Of a stretch of 56,218 nt of DNA, positions 16,445 to 25,551 are shown piece by piece. Origin of the DNA: an uncultured Bacteroidaceae bacterium (GTDB lineage: Bacteria > Bacteroidota > Bacteroidia > Bacteroidales > Bacteroidaceae); NCBI GenBank assembly GCA_944320965.1, contig CALUJO010000012.1:1-56218 (forward strand), given 5' to 3'. The notes beneath the pieces are model-generated. The model ran no database searches, was not told where the DNA came from, and worked only from the letters and a program-made list of their open reading frames with translations. A program made the position numbers and the translations under genes. The number at the start of each line of letters is the position of its first letter. Position 1 is the stretch's first letter.

Positions 16445-16705
16445 ATGCAAACCACAGTTGCAACTCCGGTTGTAAAGACAACCGCCAGACGCACAAACAT
16501 CTTTGTGCGTATTCTTAAAGCCTACACAAGGCTTTTCAATCTGATGGAAGACAAACCTATGACTACACGTCAGATTCTCCACATTCATCATGTCGGCACA
16601 GCTCTCATATTCTGCATGAGCGCAACGCACACAATCACATTATTCCTGTCAATCGGCTGGCTTATCTGTGCCGGTATCCTTGCAAAGAAAGGGGGTGCGC
16701 TATGA
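16445..16705 (+). CDS. small membrane protein of the element
   Basis: This 86-residue protein (ATG at 16445; the ORF is open upstream to 16313 but that part runs through the inverted repeat and is unlikely to be coding) has a basic N-terminal half and a hydrophobic C-terminal segment (about 55-80, AFLSIGWLICAG-like). Its stop overlaps the start of the next ORF as ATGA, so the three small genes form a tight operon. I recognise no family. Position just before the tape measure is compatible with an accessory virion, holin-like or tail chaperone role, but nothing proves it. Confidence 0.55.
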   Translation: MQTTVATPVVKTTARRTNIFVRILKAYTRLFNLMEDKPMTTRQILHIHHVGTALIFCMSATHTITLFLSIGWLICAGILAKKGGAL

Positions 16706-16950
16706 CAACAGACCAATCTGTTCTTGACAAGCTGGCCGAGCTTAACGCCTTTGGCAACGAGCGCCTGCAGATGCACGCCGAAACACTTTATAAAGTCAAT
16801 TCCATAGTCCTTAACTATGATGACGACAGCCTCCCCAAAGATGAGCAGGTTGAATTGCTGAGGGATATTGATATGCTGCGCAAGGACCTGCTCGGACTTA
16901 TGGATTTAAGTGTAAGTGATGATGTTGAAGGAGATGACGGCGATGAATAA
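16702..16950 (+). CDS. small acidic helical protein of the element
   Basis: This 82-residue acidic protein overlaps the upstream gene by 4 bp (ATGA) and the downstream gene by 8 bp. It is predicted helical and ends in an acidic tail (SDDVEGDDGDE). Translational coupling to both neighbours is likely. No family is recognised. Two small overlapping ORFs directly before a tape measure gene recall tail assembly chaperones, but I see no slippery heptamer to support a G/GT-like frameshift. Confidence 0.55.
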   Translation: MTTDQSVLDKLAELNAFGNERLQMHAETLYKVNSIVLNYDDDSLPKDEQVELLRDIDMLRKDLLGLMDLSVSDDVEGDDGDE

Positions 16951-17194
16951 CGAACGCAACTATAAAGATGAAATTATTGATGCATTCTTCAATAATTTCA
17001 CACCTGTTCCGGCTGCAAGCGCGAACATAGAAGACCAGGCAATCAGGACAATGTCGTCAGACGAAATCGTCACTACTTTGGGCAAAACTGTTTTAGTTGA
17101 TATTGATGACATCGCCGAAGCTGCGCACAGCAGGGGCTTCGAGCTGAAGCTCTGCCCTGACGGCGTGATGCGATGGGTTATGTATATGATTTGA
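16943..17194 (+). CDS. small protein of the element, unknown
   Basis: The ATG at 16943 overlaps the stop of the preceding ORF (ATGAATAA) and has GAAGGAG about 8 nt upstream. An upstream in-frame ATG at 16916 or 16934 is possible. The 83-residue product is mixed alpha/beta, with a conserved-looking end GFELKLCPDGVMRWVMYMI. No family is recognised. A clear terminator follows, so the tape measure gene is transcribed separately or by read-through. Confidence 0.55.
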   Translation: MNNERNYKDEIIDAFFNNFTPVPAASANIEDQAIRTMSSDEIVTTLGKTVLVDIDDIAEAAHSRGFELKLCPDGVMRWVMYMI

Positions 17195-17218
17195 CAACAT
17201 ATTTTTATGCAATAAAAG

Positions 17219-17252
17219 GCACCTGTACGGACATTTGTACAGGTGCTTTTTG
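17219..17252 (+). terminator. terminator after the small-ORF operon
   Basis: A perfect 10-bp stem (17219-17228 with 17237-17246, 8-nt loop) is followed by TTTTTGTATTTTTT, 25 bp after the last small ORF. Confidence 0.88.
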
Positions 17253-17306
17253 TATTTTTTTAGGTACTGTTAGCTGAATAATATTGTGTTCATAAAATTT
17301 TCAATT

Positions 17307-20300
17307 ATGAGCACAATAGACCAACAGGCACGAATAGAGTTGTCACTTAATGCCCAGAAGGCGACAGACAAACTGAACGAACTTACAAAAGAAGCGACAA
17401 AGCTGAATCAAAAGCTGAAGGAGACAGAGAAGGGAACCAAGGAATACGACAAGCTGGAGAAGAAACTCAACTCTGTCGAAAAGAACATGAAGAAAGCCAA
17501 GGCAGCAGCCTTTGACGTTAACAAGGTTCTTGACAATCTTTCGGGCGCCTCAATGAAAGACTTGAACAAGGCTATCAAGGAGATGAACAGACAGATGCAG
17601 ACTATGGACCGTAATTCCGACAAATGGAAATACTACAGCCAGCAGGTCCGCCGCGCCAAGGCAGAACTTGAAAGCATCAATGCCGAAAGCAAAAAGTCCG
17701 AATCTTGGCTATCACGCCTTAACGGCCGTTTCAACAAATGGGGTGCCGGTATCGCAGCGGTTGCAGCTTCGGTTACAGGTCTTACCCTTACAGTTCAAAA
17801 GTTCCGCCAGATGGCGATGGAGAAAGAATCCTCGCAGGCTAACCTGAAGGCATTGACCGGTCTTGATGATCAGTCAATAGCATGGCTGACAGAACAGGCT
17901 GAACAGTTGTCAACAACTATGGAAAAGTCCGGGCTTCGTGTCCGTAAGACATCGCAGGAAATCCTGGATGCCTACACTCTTGTAGGTTCTGCAAAGCCGG
18001 AACTCCTAAGTAACAAGGAAGCCCTCAATGCCGTGACTATTGAGGCAATGCGTCTGGCTGAAGCTGCACGAATGGACTTGACTCAAGCCGTTGATGCCGT
18101 TACACTCTCCATGAACCAGTACGGTGCATCGGCCGATGAAGCTGCACGATATACTAACGTGATGGCCGCAGGTTCTAAATTCGGTTCTGCAGCAGTTCAG
18201 TCCGTAACGACTGCTGTTCAGAAGGCTGGTGTCGCTGCATCCACTGCAGGCATTCCGATTGAGGCACTTGTCGGTTCAATAGAAACACTTGCAGAAAAGG
18301 GCATAAAGGATGAAGTCGCCGGAACTGGCCTTAAAACCTTTTTCCTCAAACTTGAAGGCATGTCCGAAGATGTACGTCCTTCAGTTGTCGGGCTTCAGAC
18401 AGCACTCGAGAACCTTCAGGCTAAACAGATGGATTCTGTCGAAATGCAGAAAGCTTTCGGCCTTGAAGCATACACAGTTGCCCAGGCTATGATTGATGGA
18501 GCAGACAAGGTAAAATACTATACCGAAGCCGTTACGGGCACTAACGTGGCAGTTGAACAGGCTGCCATAAACAGCAATACAGCAGAGGCTCGTATGGCAC
18601 AGGCACGAAATCAAATACGTGAAGTGGGCATAGAACTCGGCCAACGGCTTTCACCGCTCGTGATATCTACAACAAGGTACACTACGTTGATGATGCAGGC
18701 GTTTATGACTATTATTGACACATGTGCAAAATATAAGACTACTTTAATCGCTCTCGTGAGTGCTATTACAGCTGTTACTATAGCTGCCAAGGCGGACATT
18801 GTTGTTAAGAAACTTACGGTCTTATGGAACGATAAGATTGTCGAGTCGCTTAATAGAATGTGGAAGGCGATGATGAAGAATCCTATCGCAGCTCTTGTTG
18901 TTGTATTTACTACTCTTGTATCTGTTTTTGTAAACTTCCTGCGTGAATCCAATGAAACAAAAAAAAGACTGCAGGAACTTAACAACACTATCAATGATAT
19001 TAACAAGACAAGTAATCAAAATATTCAGAACGAGAAGGACAAACTGAACAGCCTTCTCAGTATAGCAAAGGACGAACTTCGTTCAAAGCAGGACAGGGTT
19101 GCAGCCATTAAAGAGCTCAACGCACTGTCACCTGAATATCTGGGGAATTTGTCTCTTGAAAACATCAACACGACTAAGGCAACCGAAGCAGTTCAGGCTT
19201 ACGTTGATAATCTTCTTATACTTGAACGTGTCAAGCAGGCTACATTCAAGCGTGACGAACTGCGGAGTAAATTACAAGAGAAACTTGATGAGTACTATGC
19301 GACAAAAAGAGGTGCGTATTGGGGTAAGAAGTATGGATTTCTGGATGCAGATCAAGTAGGTAGAATGACTAACTGGCAAGCGCATAACGTTGCTCCATAT
19401 CAACCGATATACGAGGAGCTCCTGAAGAAGGATGAAGAAGCTTTTGCTCTATACAAGGCATATTTTGAATCAAATCAAATCATTGTTAAAGGTAGCAAGG
19501 ATATGGTAGAGAATATGATTAAAGGCAGAATTGTTTCTGACACACCTACTGTTGTTACCGGCACAGAGGAGGATGAAACAACAGCTACTGATATTATTAA
19601 AGCGCAGGAAAGAGAAATTGAAAAACTTGCACATTCCCGATTGGTGATTGAGCAGCTAGCTTATTATCAAGGTGAAAAGTCTCTTGAAGAACACATGAAA
19701 GCAATGCATGATATTGAAAACGCAGCAATTGAGGCTAAGCAGGTACTTTACATTGGCGATCTGGACAAAATAAATGAACTTGAGCTTGAAAAACAAAAGG
19801 ATACAAAGGAGTATGAGGAAAAAATCAAGAATATTAAAATACGGAAGGAGCAGGAAGTGGAACAGTTCAGGACTAAGTATATTCAGCTTTCTGCTGAAGA
19901 AAAGATGCAGAACGAGCTTGATGTTCTTGAATATATGTACCAACAGGAGTTATTTACTGTTGAACAATATGAGCAACTGAAAGCTGCTATCAAGGACAAG
20001 TTTACCAAGGATAAGGAGAAGGAAGTGGCACAGTTCAAGGCTAAGTATATTCAGGCTTCGGCTGAAGAGGAGATGCAGACCGAGCTTGATACACTTGAAA
20101 ACATGTATGAGCGGAAACTCATGTCAGAAGAAGAATATCAAAAACTGAAATTGGCTATTCAGGAAAAGTATGCCCAAAAGCAAAGCAAATCTATATTAGA
20201 CTTTTCTAATTGGGATAGCAAGACTATGGAAGAAAAGTTGAAACAGATATCAGAAATAGCTGAGAGTGCCTGGTCTCAAATCTCAGCCCTTATGAATGCC

Positions 20301-21053
20301 GGTTCCGAACTCATGCAGGCAAACATGGATCTTGAGATTGCTAAAATCAATCAGCGTTACGACGTGCAGCTCCAGCGTGCCGAGGGCAATGAAGAAGAGA
20401 CTAAAAAGCTTGAGGAAAAGAAAGAAGCCGAGATTGCCCGTGTAAAAAATGAGTATAACAAGCGCCAGATGAAGATGCAGATGGCTCAGACTATTTCTAC
20501 TTCAATTATTGCTGCTCTAAATGCATGGGCTTCAGCTATGAATCCAGCTTATGCTCCTTATAATCTTGTTATTGGTGGTGTTCTTTCTGGTATTATCGCA
20601 GCTCAGACTGCTATTCAAATTGCAGCCCTCAAAAAGCAGCATGAAGCCCAGGCAGCAGGCTGCTATTCAGGTGGTTACACTTCCCGCACATTGCGTGACA
20701 CAGATCCTGCCGGCATTGTCCATGGTAACGAGTTCGTTGTCAATGCACGTGCGGTTCGTAATCCTGCCATACGGCCGATGCTTGACTTCATTGATACTGC
20801 ACAACGTAATAATTACATATCCTCTATAACATCTTCAGATGTTGCTAGAGCTGCAGGCGCTGTTCCGGCTACTACAACGGTCATCAACAACAATTCCGAT
20901 TCTGAAACACTTGCTCAGGTTGTTTCAGTAGTTGCTAAACTGAGCAAGCAGCTTGACCAGCCTATTGTAGCACAGACTTATGTTACTGGCAAAGGCGGCA
21001 GCCTCGAAGCCAATAAACTTTATGATAAAATGATTTCCAACGCAACTAAATAA
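17307..21053 (+). CDS. phage tail tape measure protein (TP901 family)
   Basis: Tape measure proteins fill the tail tube of long-tailed phages and set its length. This 1248-residue protein (ATG 17307, MSTIDQQARIEL; an upstream ATG at 17286 is less likely) begins with a K/E coiled coil (1-120). The TP901 core follows (about 165-400, with MNQYGASADEAARYTNVMAAG and the conserved AGTGLKTFFLKLEG). Hydrophobic helices lie near 480-500 and 530-550, then coiled coil and a C-terminal hydrophobic segment near 1075-1110. Residues about 848-960 are a tandem duplication of a unit of about 56 residues. The next gene starts 2 bp later. Confidence 0.93.
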   Translation: MSTIDQQARIELSLNAQKATDKLNELTKEATKLNQKLKETEKGTKEYDKLEKKLNSVEKNMKKAKAAAFDVNKVLDNLSGASMKDLNKAIKEMNRQMQTMDRNSDKWKYYSQQVRRAKAELESINAESKKSESWLSRLNGRFNKWGAGIAAVAASVTGLTLTVQKFRQMAMEKESSQANLKALTGLDDQSIAWLTEQAEQLSTTMEKSGLRVRKTSQEILDAYTLVGSAKPELLSNKEALNAVTIEAMRLAEAARMDLTQAVDAVTLSMNQYGASADEAARYTNVMAAGSKFGSAAVQSVTTAVQKAGVAASTAGIPIEALVGSIETLAEKGIKDEVAGTGLKTFFLKLEGMSEDVRPSVVGLQTALENLQAKQMDSVEMQKAFGLEAYTVAQAMIDGADKVKYYTEAVTGTNVAVEQAAINSNTAEARMAQARNQIREVGIELGQRLSPLVISTTRYTTLMMQAFMTIIDTCAKYKTTLIALVSAITAVTIAAKADIVVKKLTVLWNDKIVESLNRMWKAMMKNPIAALVVVFTTLVSVFVNFLRESNETKKRLQELNNTINDINKTSNQNIQNEKDKLNSLLSIAKDELRSKQDRVAAIKELNALSPEYLGNLSLENINTTKATEAVQAYVDNLLILERVKQATFKRDELRSKLQEKLDEYYATKRGAYWGKKYGFLDADQVGRMTNWQAHNVAPYQPIYEELLKKDEEAFALYKAYFESNQIIVKGSKDMVENMIKGRIVSDTPTVVTGTEEDETTATDIIKAQEREIEKLAHSRLVIEQLAYYQGEKSLEEHMKAMHDIENAAIEAKQVLYIGDLDKINELELEKQKDTKEYEEKIKNIKIRKEQEVEQFRTKYIQLSAEEKMQNELDVLEYMYQQELFTVEQYEQLKAAIKDKFTKDKEKEVAQFKAKYIQASAEEEMQTELDTLENMYERKLMSEEEYQKLKLAIQEKYAQKQSKSILDFSNWDSKTMEEKLKQISEIAESAWSQISALMNAGSELMQANMDLEIAKINQRYDVQLQRAEGNEEETKKLEEKKEAEIARVKNEYNKRQMKMQMAQTISTSIIAALNAWASAMNPAYAPYNLVIGGVLSGIIAAQTAIQIAALKKQHEAQAAGCYSGGYTSRTLRDTDPAGIVHGNEFVVNARAVRNPAIRPMLDFIDTAQRNNYISSITSSDVARAAGAVPATTTVINNNSDSETLAQVVSVVAKLSKQLDQPIVAQTYVTGKGGSLEANKLYDKMISNATK

Positions 21054-21055
21054 CT

Positions 21056-22765
21056 ATGGTAGAACTATATATTAATAATCAAGCATGTACGATTAAGGAT
21101 CTTAAGATTGAACTTAATATCACTAATCCTTTTTTGTCAGACAAGAATTCTCATACACTAGACATTACTCTCCCTTTGACAAATGAGAATAATGCCAGAA
21201 TTTTTAAATTTTTGAACCGTTTTGATAAACCTATCAAAAATTCAGAATCTTATTATGGCGTCATAAAAAATGACGGTGTTGTTTTTTTTGATGGCGATGT
21301 TTCAATCCTTGAAGTGGATGATGAATCCATTAAAATTCAAATCGTAAAAAAAGAAAAGTATTTTAGATTTAAGGATTCTGATGATACCCGAAGTTTTGGC
21401 AGTGCTAGATTAGATTTGCAGAAATTTGGGTACATTCAAGACGATGATGCCGGATTCTTAGCGACTATGACCAGCTATCAAGATTATTTTGTGCAGCCAG
21501 CGTATGAAGGTGATCCAGCAGTTCCACTTCTTAATAATCTTCTTGGTATAGGTGGTCCTGTCCGAAAATCCTCTCAGCCTAAAATTTACAGTCTCCTTAA
21601 AAGAATTCTTCAATATTATCTGATCCGTATTGAAGAGAGTTTCCTGGATGGTAATCAAGATATTGATAAGATTGTTATCATATCTAATAAAGAAGGTGAT
21701 TTGTGGTCTGATCATTTACCGGCATGGACTGTTGCAAAATTTTTTACGGAGTTTGAAAAATTATTTAATTGCGAAATTCTTTTCAAAATAGGAGTTCCAG
21801 AAGTCTATATTCGTTCAAAGAAGATTTTCCTTGAAAAAACAATTTGTATTGATTCGTTTGATGATTATACTACAGAGATTCAAGATACAGGTAAAGGTCT
21901 GAATCTTTATCAAAATGTTTGTTATAATTTTCCGGATAATATTTATTATAAAGAAGCTGATTTGGATACTGAACAGGATAACGCTATAAAGCTAACTGAA
22001 ATTGATTTAGGTACTATTCCAAATAATGATAGTTCAATGCCACAGAAATTCAAGTATAAAAATTCTGAAGGTACTTGGTATGATGGTGTTTTCTGCCGAT
22101 ACGATCAAAATGATGAAGGTTTTAAGCCAGGCACTTTAAGGCCAATTAATAATTATAAAAGTATTGGAGATAAGAATGCGGATAATGTCATAAAATTAGA
22201 TATCATTCCGTGTAAACATACTTGTTATTATCAAAGTAAACCTAATAGTGGTGGTTTGGCAACAAATTTAGGATATGCTATATGTTGTGTCGCTGAGAAC
22301 TATGAAAAGCCGGAACCGGTTGTACAAAAGGACTCTTTTTCAATTATAAAAGAAGGTTTATTGCCTATGCCTAATGAAAATGATAGTCCTATGTATATTG
22401 CGATGGAAGGATTGACATATCATAATCTTCTACAAGGTATGAAATTGGGATTTTGTATAAACAATGCAACAAATGACCCTAACTTCCTTTTCCCCAGTAA
22501 ATATGCTGGTGATACAGGTTCTTATTTTGATTCAAATCTTAGTCTTGAGTGGCTTAAAAAAACTTTTTGGACTAATGAGAATATAGATACTACGAATAAG
22601 ATAAAAATAAAAACAAAGATTGATTTTATGGATTCCATTGACAAATTAAAGGTTAACATTAAAAATAAGTTATTCATCATTGAATCCGTTAAATACACTA
22701 TTGACAAGAATGGTTTAAATCCTATTGCCGAACTTGAACTATATCCTTTGAAGGAGCAATCATAA
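21056..22765 (+). CDS. probable phage tail / tail-tip protein
   Basis: This 569-residue protein starts 2 bp after the tape measure stop, where distal tail and baseplate hub genes normally sit. The N-terminal part (VELYINNQACTIKDLKIELNITNPF, then HTLDITLPLTNENNARIF) looks like the strand-rich domain of tail proteins in Bacteroidota phages that engage the tape measure C terminus. The rest is beta-rich with many aromatic residues, possibly a hub or receptor-facing domain. It is markedly AT-rich compared with the tape measure gene. No tail fibre or hydrolase gene follows. Function is inferred from position and general pattern. Confidence 0.6.
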   Translation: MVELYINNQACTIKDLKIELNITNPFLSDKNSHTLDITLPLTNENNARIFKFLNRFDKPIKNSESYYGVIKNDGVVFFDGDVSILEVDDESIKIQIVKKEKYFRFKDSDDTRSFGSARLDLQKFGYIQDDDAGFLATMTSYQDYFVQPAYEGDPAVPLLNNLLGIGGPVRKSSQPKIYSLLKRILQYYLIRIEESFLDGNQDIDKIVIISNKEGDLWSDHLPAWTVAKFFTEFEKLFNCEILFKIGVPEVYIRSKKIFLEKTICIDSFDDYTTEIQDTGKGLNLYQNVCYNFPDNIYYKEADLDTEQDNAIKLTEIDLGTIPNNDSSMPQKFKYKNSEGTWYDGVFCRYDQNDEGFKPGTLRPINNYKSIGDKNADNVIKLDIIPCKHTCYYQSKPNSGGLATNLGYAICCVAENYEKPEPVVQKDSFSIIKEGLLPMPNENDSPMYIAMEGLTYHNLLQGMKLGFCINNATNDPNFLFPSKYAGDTGSYFDSNLSLEWLKKTFWTNENIDTTNKIKIKTKIDFMDSIDKLKVNIKNKLFIIESVKYTIDKNGLNPIAELELYPLKEQS

Positions 22766-22778
22766 TGCTCCTTCAAAG
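22746..22778. terminator. hairpin shared by convergent tail and integrase genes
   Basis: A perfect 13-bp inverted repeat (22746-22758 with 22766-22778, 7-nt loop) contains the stop codons of both genes. There is no long T-run, so it may act as a transcript end-stabiliser or a weak bidirectional terminator. Confidence 0.6.
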
Positions 22779-23899
22779 TCCTTCAACTCTTCATGCACCA
22801 TTCCGGGGCCCTTCAGATAGCAGTTCGTCGTTGATATATCTGAATGTCGTGCCTGATCGCGCGCGATTACTATGCCTTTACTGTTCGCAACATCTCGGAT
22901 TCCGCTATCCTTCAGACTGTAGAATTTATATGATTCAGGAAAGTGCAGTGCTTTTCTGACTTTTCGAAAATATTCATGGAACTGCCTGCTGTCAGCCTTC
23001 AGCCTTGACGGCTTGAAGTCCTTTCCGAACAGATAATAATTATCCGGACACTTGAAAATTCCCAAGTCAATCATAAGGTTGATTATCTTTTTGTTCAGTG
23101 CAACGGTTCCATCGTGCCTGTTCTTGCTAATCTTACCGCTGATGAACACCTTCTGTTCCTTCAAAAAAAGGTCTTTAATTTTCAACTCAGACAGCTCTCC
23201 AGGGCGAATGAATGTGTAGTATTCAAACAGACACGCCAGTAGATAATGCCTGTTTGTCTTTTCAAGATATTCTCCTAATCGTGCAATATCCTGCACTGGC
23301 AGGGCATCTCGTTCTTTTTCTGCTTCCTTCAGGTGGTTAATGTTCTTAATATAATTTTCCGGGATATATCCCCTTTCCTGAAGCCAAGTACAGAATGAAG
23401 ACAGCCATGTTCTATAATTATTTCGGGTACATGTCGATACACCATTCTTCATCATGTGCCAATCCAGGAATCGGCTTATGAAGCCTTGATTGAAATCTTC
23501 GATTTTGCCTGTAAAAGTAAAGGATATGTATTTTTTTAGTAACTTCAGTCTTGACTTATAGTCAATATAAGTCTTATTTTTCATGGTTTTCTGCGCCACC
23601 ATTTTGTCAAGATATATCTCATATTCTGCAATGACATCATTCAATGTCTTGCATTTCTGATTCATATCAATCGTCATCCCTTTTTCCGGGCGCCAGCCTT
23701 CACGGAGCTTCAGGAACAGTTCTGTACAGATATCTGTTGCCTGCGCTCTCATAAAGGATTTATCCGCCTTCCTTATATAATGGCGGAACCTTTCTTTTTT
23801 GTTATGTGCATTAAGCCAGTAAAATTCGACATACATCTTCTTTCCTGTGCTTATAGTGGGTGCCGAATAACCCAACAGTGATATGTCATTTATTTTCAT
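22760..23899 (-). CDS. tyrosine recombinase / phage integrase
   Basis: This 379-residue integrase catalyses site-specific recombination between the element and the tRNA-fMet locus. It has an N-terminal arm-binding domain (about 1-95), a SAM-like core-binding domain (about 100-200) and the catalytic domain. Box I is FIRPGELSEL with Arg near 231. A Lys-containing beta hairpin (KISKNRHDGT) follows. Box II is the variant SLKDSGIRDV in place of HxxR. The end has ARHSDISTTNCY with His and the nucleophile Tyr. Its stop overlaps that of the convergent tail gene by 6 bp. No excisionase is visible. Confidence 0.92.
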   Translation of the reverse strand: MKINDISLLGYSAPTISTGKKMYVEFYWLNAHNKKERFRHYIRKADKSFMRAQATDICTELFLKLREGWRPEKGMTIDMNQKCKTLNDVIAEYEIYLDKMVAQKTMKNKTYIDYKSRLKLLKKYISFTFTGKIEDFNQGFISRFLDWHMMKNGVSTCTRNNYRTWLSSFCTWLQERGYIPENYIKNINHLKEAEKERDALPVQDIARLGEYLEKTNRHYLLACLFEYYTFIRPGELSELKIKDLFLKEQKVFISGKISKNRHDGTVALNKKIINLMIDLGIFKCPDNYYLFGKDFKPSRLKADSRQFHEYFRKVRKALHFPESYKFYSLKDSGIRDVANSKGIVIARDQARHSDISTTNCYLKGPGMVHEELKDFEGAL

Positions 23900-23952
23900 A
23901 ATCTTTTCAATTTATAAATGGCGATATTTCGGCGTAGCTACAAACGAAAAAA

Positions 23953-23987
23953 CGGGTTAAGTCATTGATACCAATGAATTAACCCGC
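23953..23987 (-). terminator. terminator now serving tRNA-fMet, carried by the element
   Basis: The stem CGGGTTAA...TTAACCCG is followed on the minus strand by TTTTTTCG. It resembles the displaced hairpin at 14291-14330 (both contain TCA.TGAT...AATGAATTA on the plus strand), so the element replaced the tRNA terminator with a similar one. Confidence 0.72.
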
Positions 23988-23995
23988 GATTTTAG

Positions 23996-24068
<73 letters not shown>

Positions 24069-24083
24069 ATTTTGATTACGGTG

Positions 24084-24114
24084 CAAAGGTATGACTTTTC
24101 AATAATACCTCCAA
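24084..24114 (-). promoter_or_regulatory. promoter of tRNA-fMet
   Basis: On the minus strand TTG is followed after 20 nt by TACCTTTG (complement of 24084-24091), 16 bp before the tRNA 5' end. Confidence 0.65.
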
Positions 24115-24160
24115 GCATCCGCATATATTTTTTATTTATTTTAACACAATCACGGGTTAA

Positions 24161-25459
24161 TTACAGTAAATCTATGATTTTTTCAAGATGAACACCATTT
24201 GATCCCTTGATCAGAATAGTCTTGTTTGAAGGGCAATTCTTCTTCAGGTCTTCACCAAGCGCCATCACGTTAGGATAGCATGTGAAATTGTTTCTGGTCT
24301 CTGCAAATTGTGAACCGACAAGTATTACATCCTTGAAACCGTATTCAACAATAAGGTCAATTATGTTCTGGTGTTCCGAAAGACTTTCAACTCCCAGTTC
24401 TCTCATATCGCCGAGGATAAGCATTTTATTGTTTGCCTGTATCTTGTTGAAATTGGCAAGAGCGGCAGTCATGCTTGTAGGGTTTGCATTATATGCATCT
24501 ATGATTAGCTGGTTGTTTTCTGTCTTCTTGAACTGTGAACGGTTGTTTGAAGGGAAATAGTTTTCAAGCGCCAGTTTTATATGTTTTGCGTCAACTCCGA
24601 AGAAGCGTCCTATGGCAACGGCAGCCATTGCGTTCTCAAAATTGTAGGCCCCTATCAGGTTTGTCTTGACTTCTGTATATTCTCCGTTCTTTCCGGCTTT
24701 CCATTTGAATGTCATGAAAGGGTCGGACGAAATTATTTCGCCGTTTACGTAAAGTCCGTCTTCCGTACCATATTTTATTTTAAGAAGTCCGTCGGCAATA
24801 GAGTTGATGTATTTGTTCTCATTATTAATGAAAACAGTATTGTCTTCTCTTCCTCTTAGGAAATCAAATAGCTCGCCTTTCGTGTGCAGTACGCCTTCAA
24901 ACGAACCGAATCCTTCAAGATGTGCCTTTCCTACATTGGTTATTATACCAAAGTTAGGTTCAACAATATTTGTAAGTTCCTTTATTTCTCCCGGATGGCT
25001 TGCTCCCATTTCTATTACTGCAAGATTGTGTCTGTTTGTCATCTGCAGCAATGTCAATGGAACACCTATGTGATTGTTCATGTTTCCTTGAGTGTACAGT
25101 ACGTTGTGCACTTCGGAAAGGATTGTTGCAATAAGTTCCTTTGTTGTTGTTTTGCCGTTTGTGCCGGTTATTGCAATTATCTTTACTCCCAACTGTCTTC
25201 TGTGAAAGTTTGCAAGCTTCTGCAGTGTCTCAAGACAGTCTTCAACAAGAATCATTCTTTTATTGTCTTTCTCGTAATATTCCTCCTCGTCTATAATTGC
25301 GTATGAGCATCCTTTTTCGAGGGCATTCTTGGCAAAGGCGTTTCCGTTGAAATTGTTTCCCTTAAGGGCAAAGAATATTGAGTTCTGTGGACAGTTTCTG
25401 CTGTCTGTTGTTATTCTTGGACTTTGTAGAAATATCTGATATAATTCGTTAATTTCCAT
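24161..25459 (-). CDS. murF: UDP-N-acetylmuramoyl-tripeptide:D-Ala-D-Ala ligase
   Basis: MurF adds the D-Ala-D-Ala dipeptide to UDP-MurNAc-tripeptide, the last cytoplasmic step of the peptidoglycan precursor. The 432 residues show the Mur ligase order: an N-terminal UDP-binding domain with TTDSR near 17-21 and FFALKG near 29-34, the ATP P-loop GTNGKTTTK at 99-107, the central motif EMGASHPGEI, and a C-terminal domain with DAYNANPTSM and LGDM. A TATCTTTG box lies on the minus strand at 25485-25492 just upstream, and folP runs divergently. Confidence 0.96.
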   Translation of the reverse strand: MEINELYQIFLQSPRITTDSRNCPQNSIFFALKGNNFNGNAFAKNALEKGCSYAIIDEEEYYEKDNKRMILVEDCLETLQKLANFHRRQLGVKIIAITGTNGKTTTKELIATILSEVHNVLYTQGNMNNHIGVPLTLLQMTNRHNLAVIEMGASHPGEIKELTNIVEPNFGIITNVGKAHLEGFGSFEGVLHTKGELFDFLRGREDNTVFINNENKYINSIADGLLKIKYGTEDGLYVNGEIISSDPFMTFKWKAGKNGEYTEVKTNLIGAYNFENAMAAVAIGRFFGVDAKHIKLALENYFPSNNRSQFKKTENNQLIIDAYNANPTSMTAALANFNKIQANNKMLILGDMRELGVESLSEHQNIIDLIVEYGFKDVILVGSQFAETRNNFTCYPNVMALGEDLKKNCPSNKTILIKGSNGVHLEKIIDLL

Positions 25460-25551
25460 CTCTGTTGTTTTATTAAATATCGTGCAAAGATACTATTATC
25501 TGATTAATTTTATTACTTTTGTTCAGCGTTTATTATTTAAAAATAAGTCAA

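Noticed and set aside
16445..16950. Tail assembly chaperones with programmed frameshift (G/GT-like)
   Set aside because: No slippery heptamer is visible near the overlap, and the first product has a membrane helix, unlike known chaperones.
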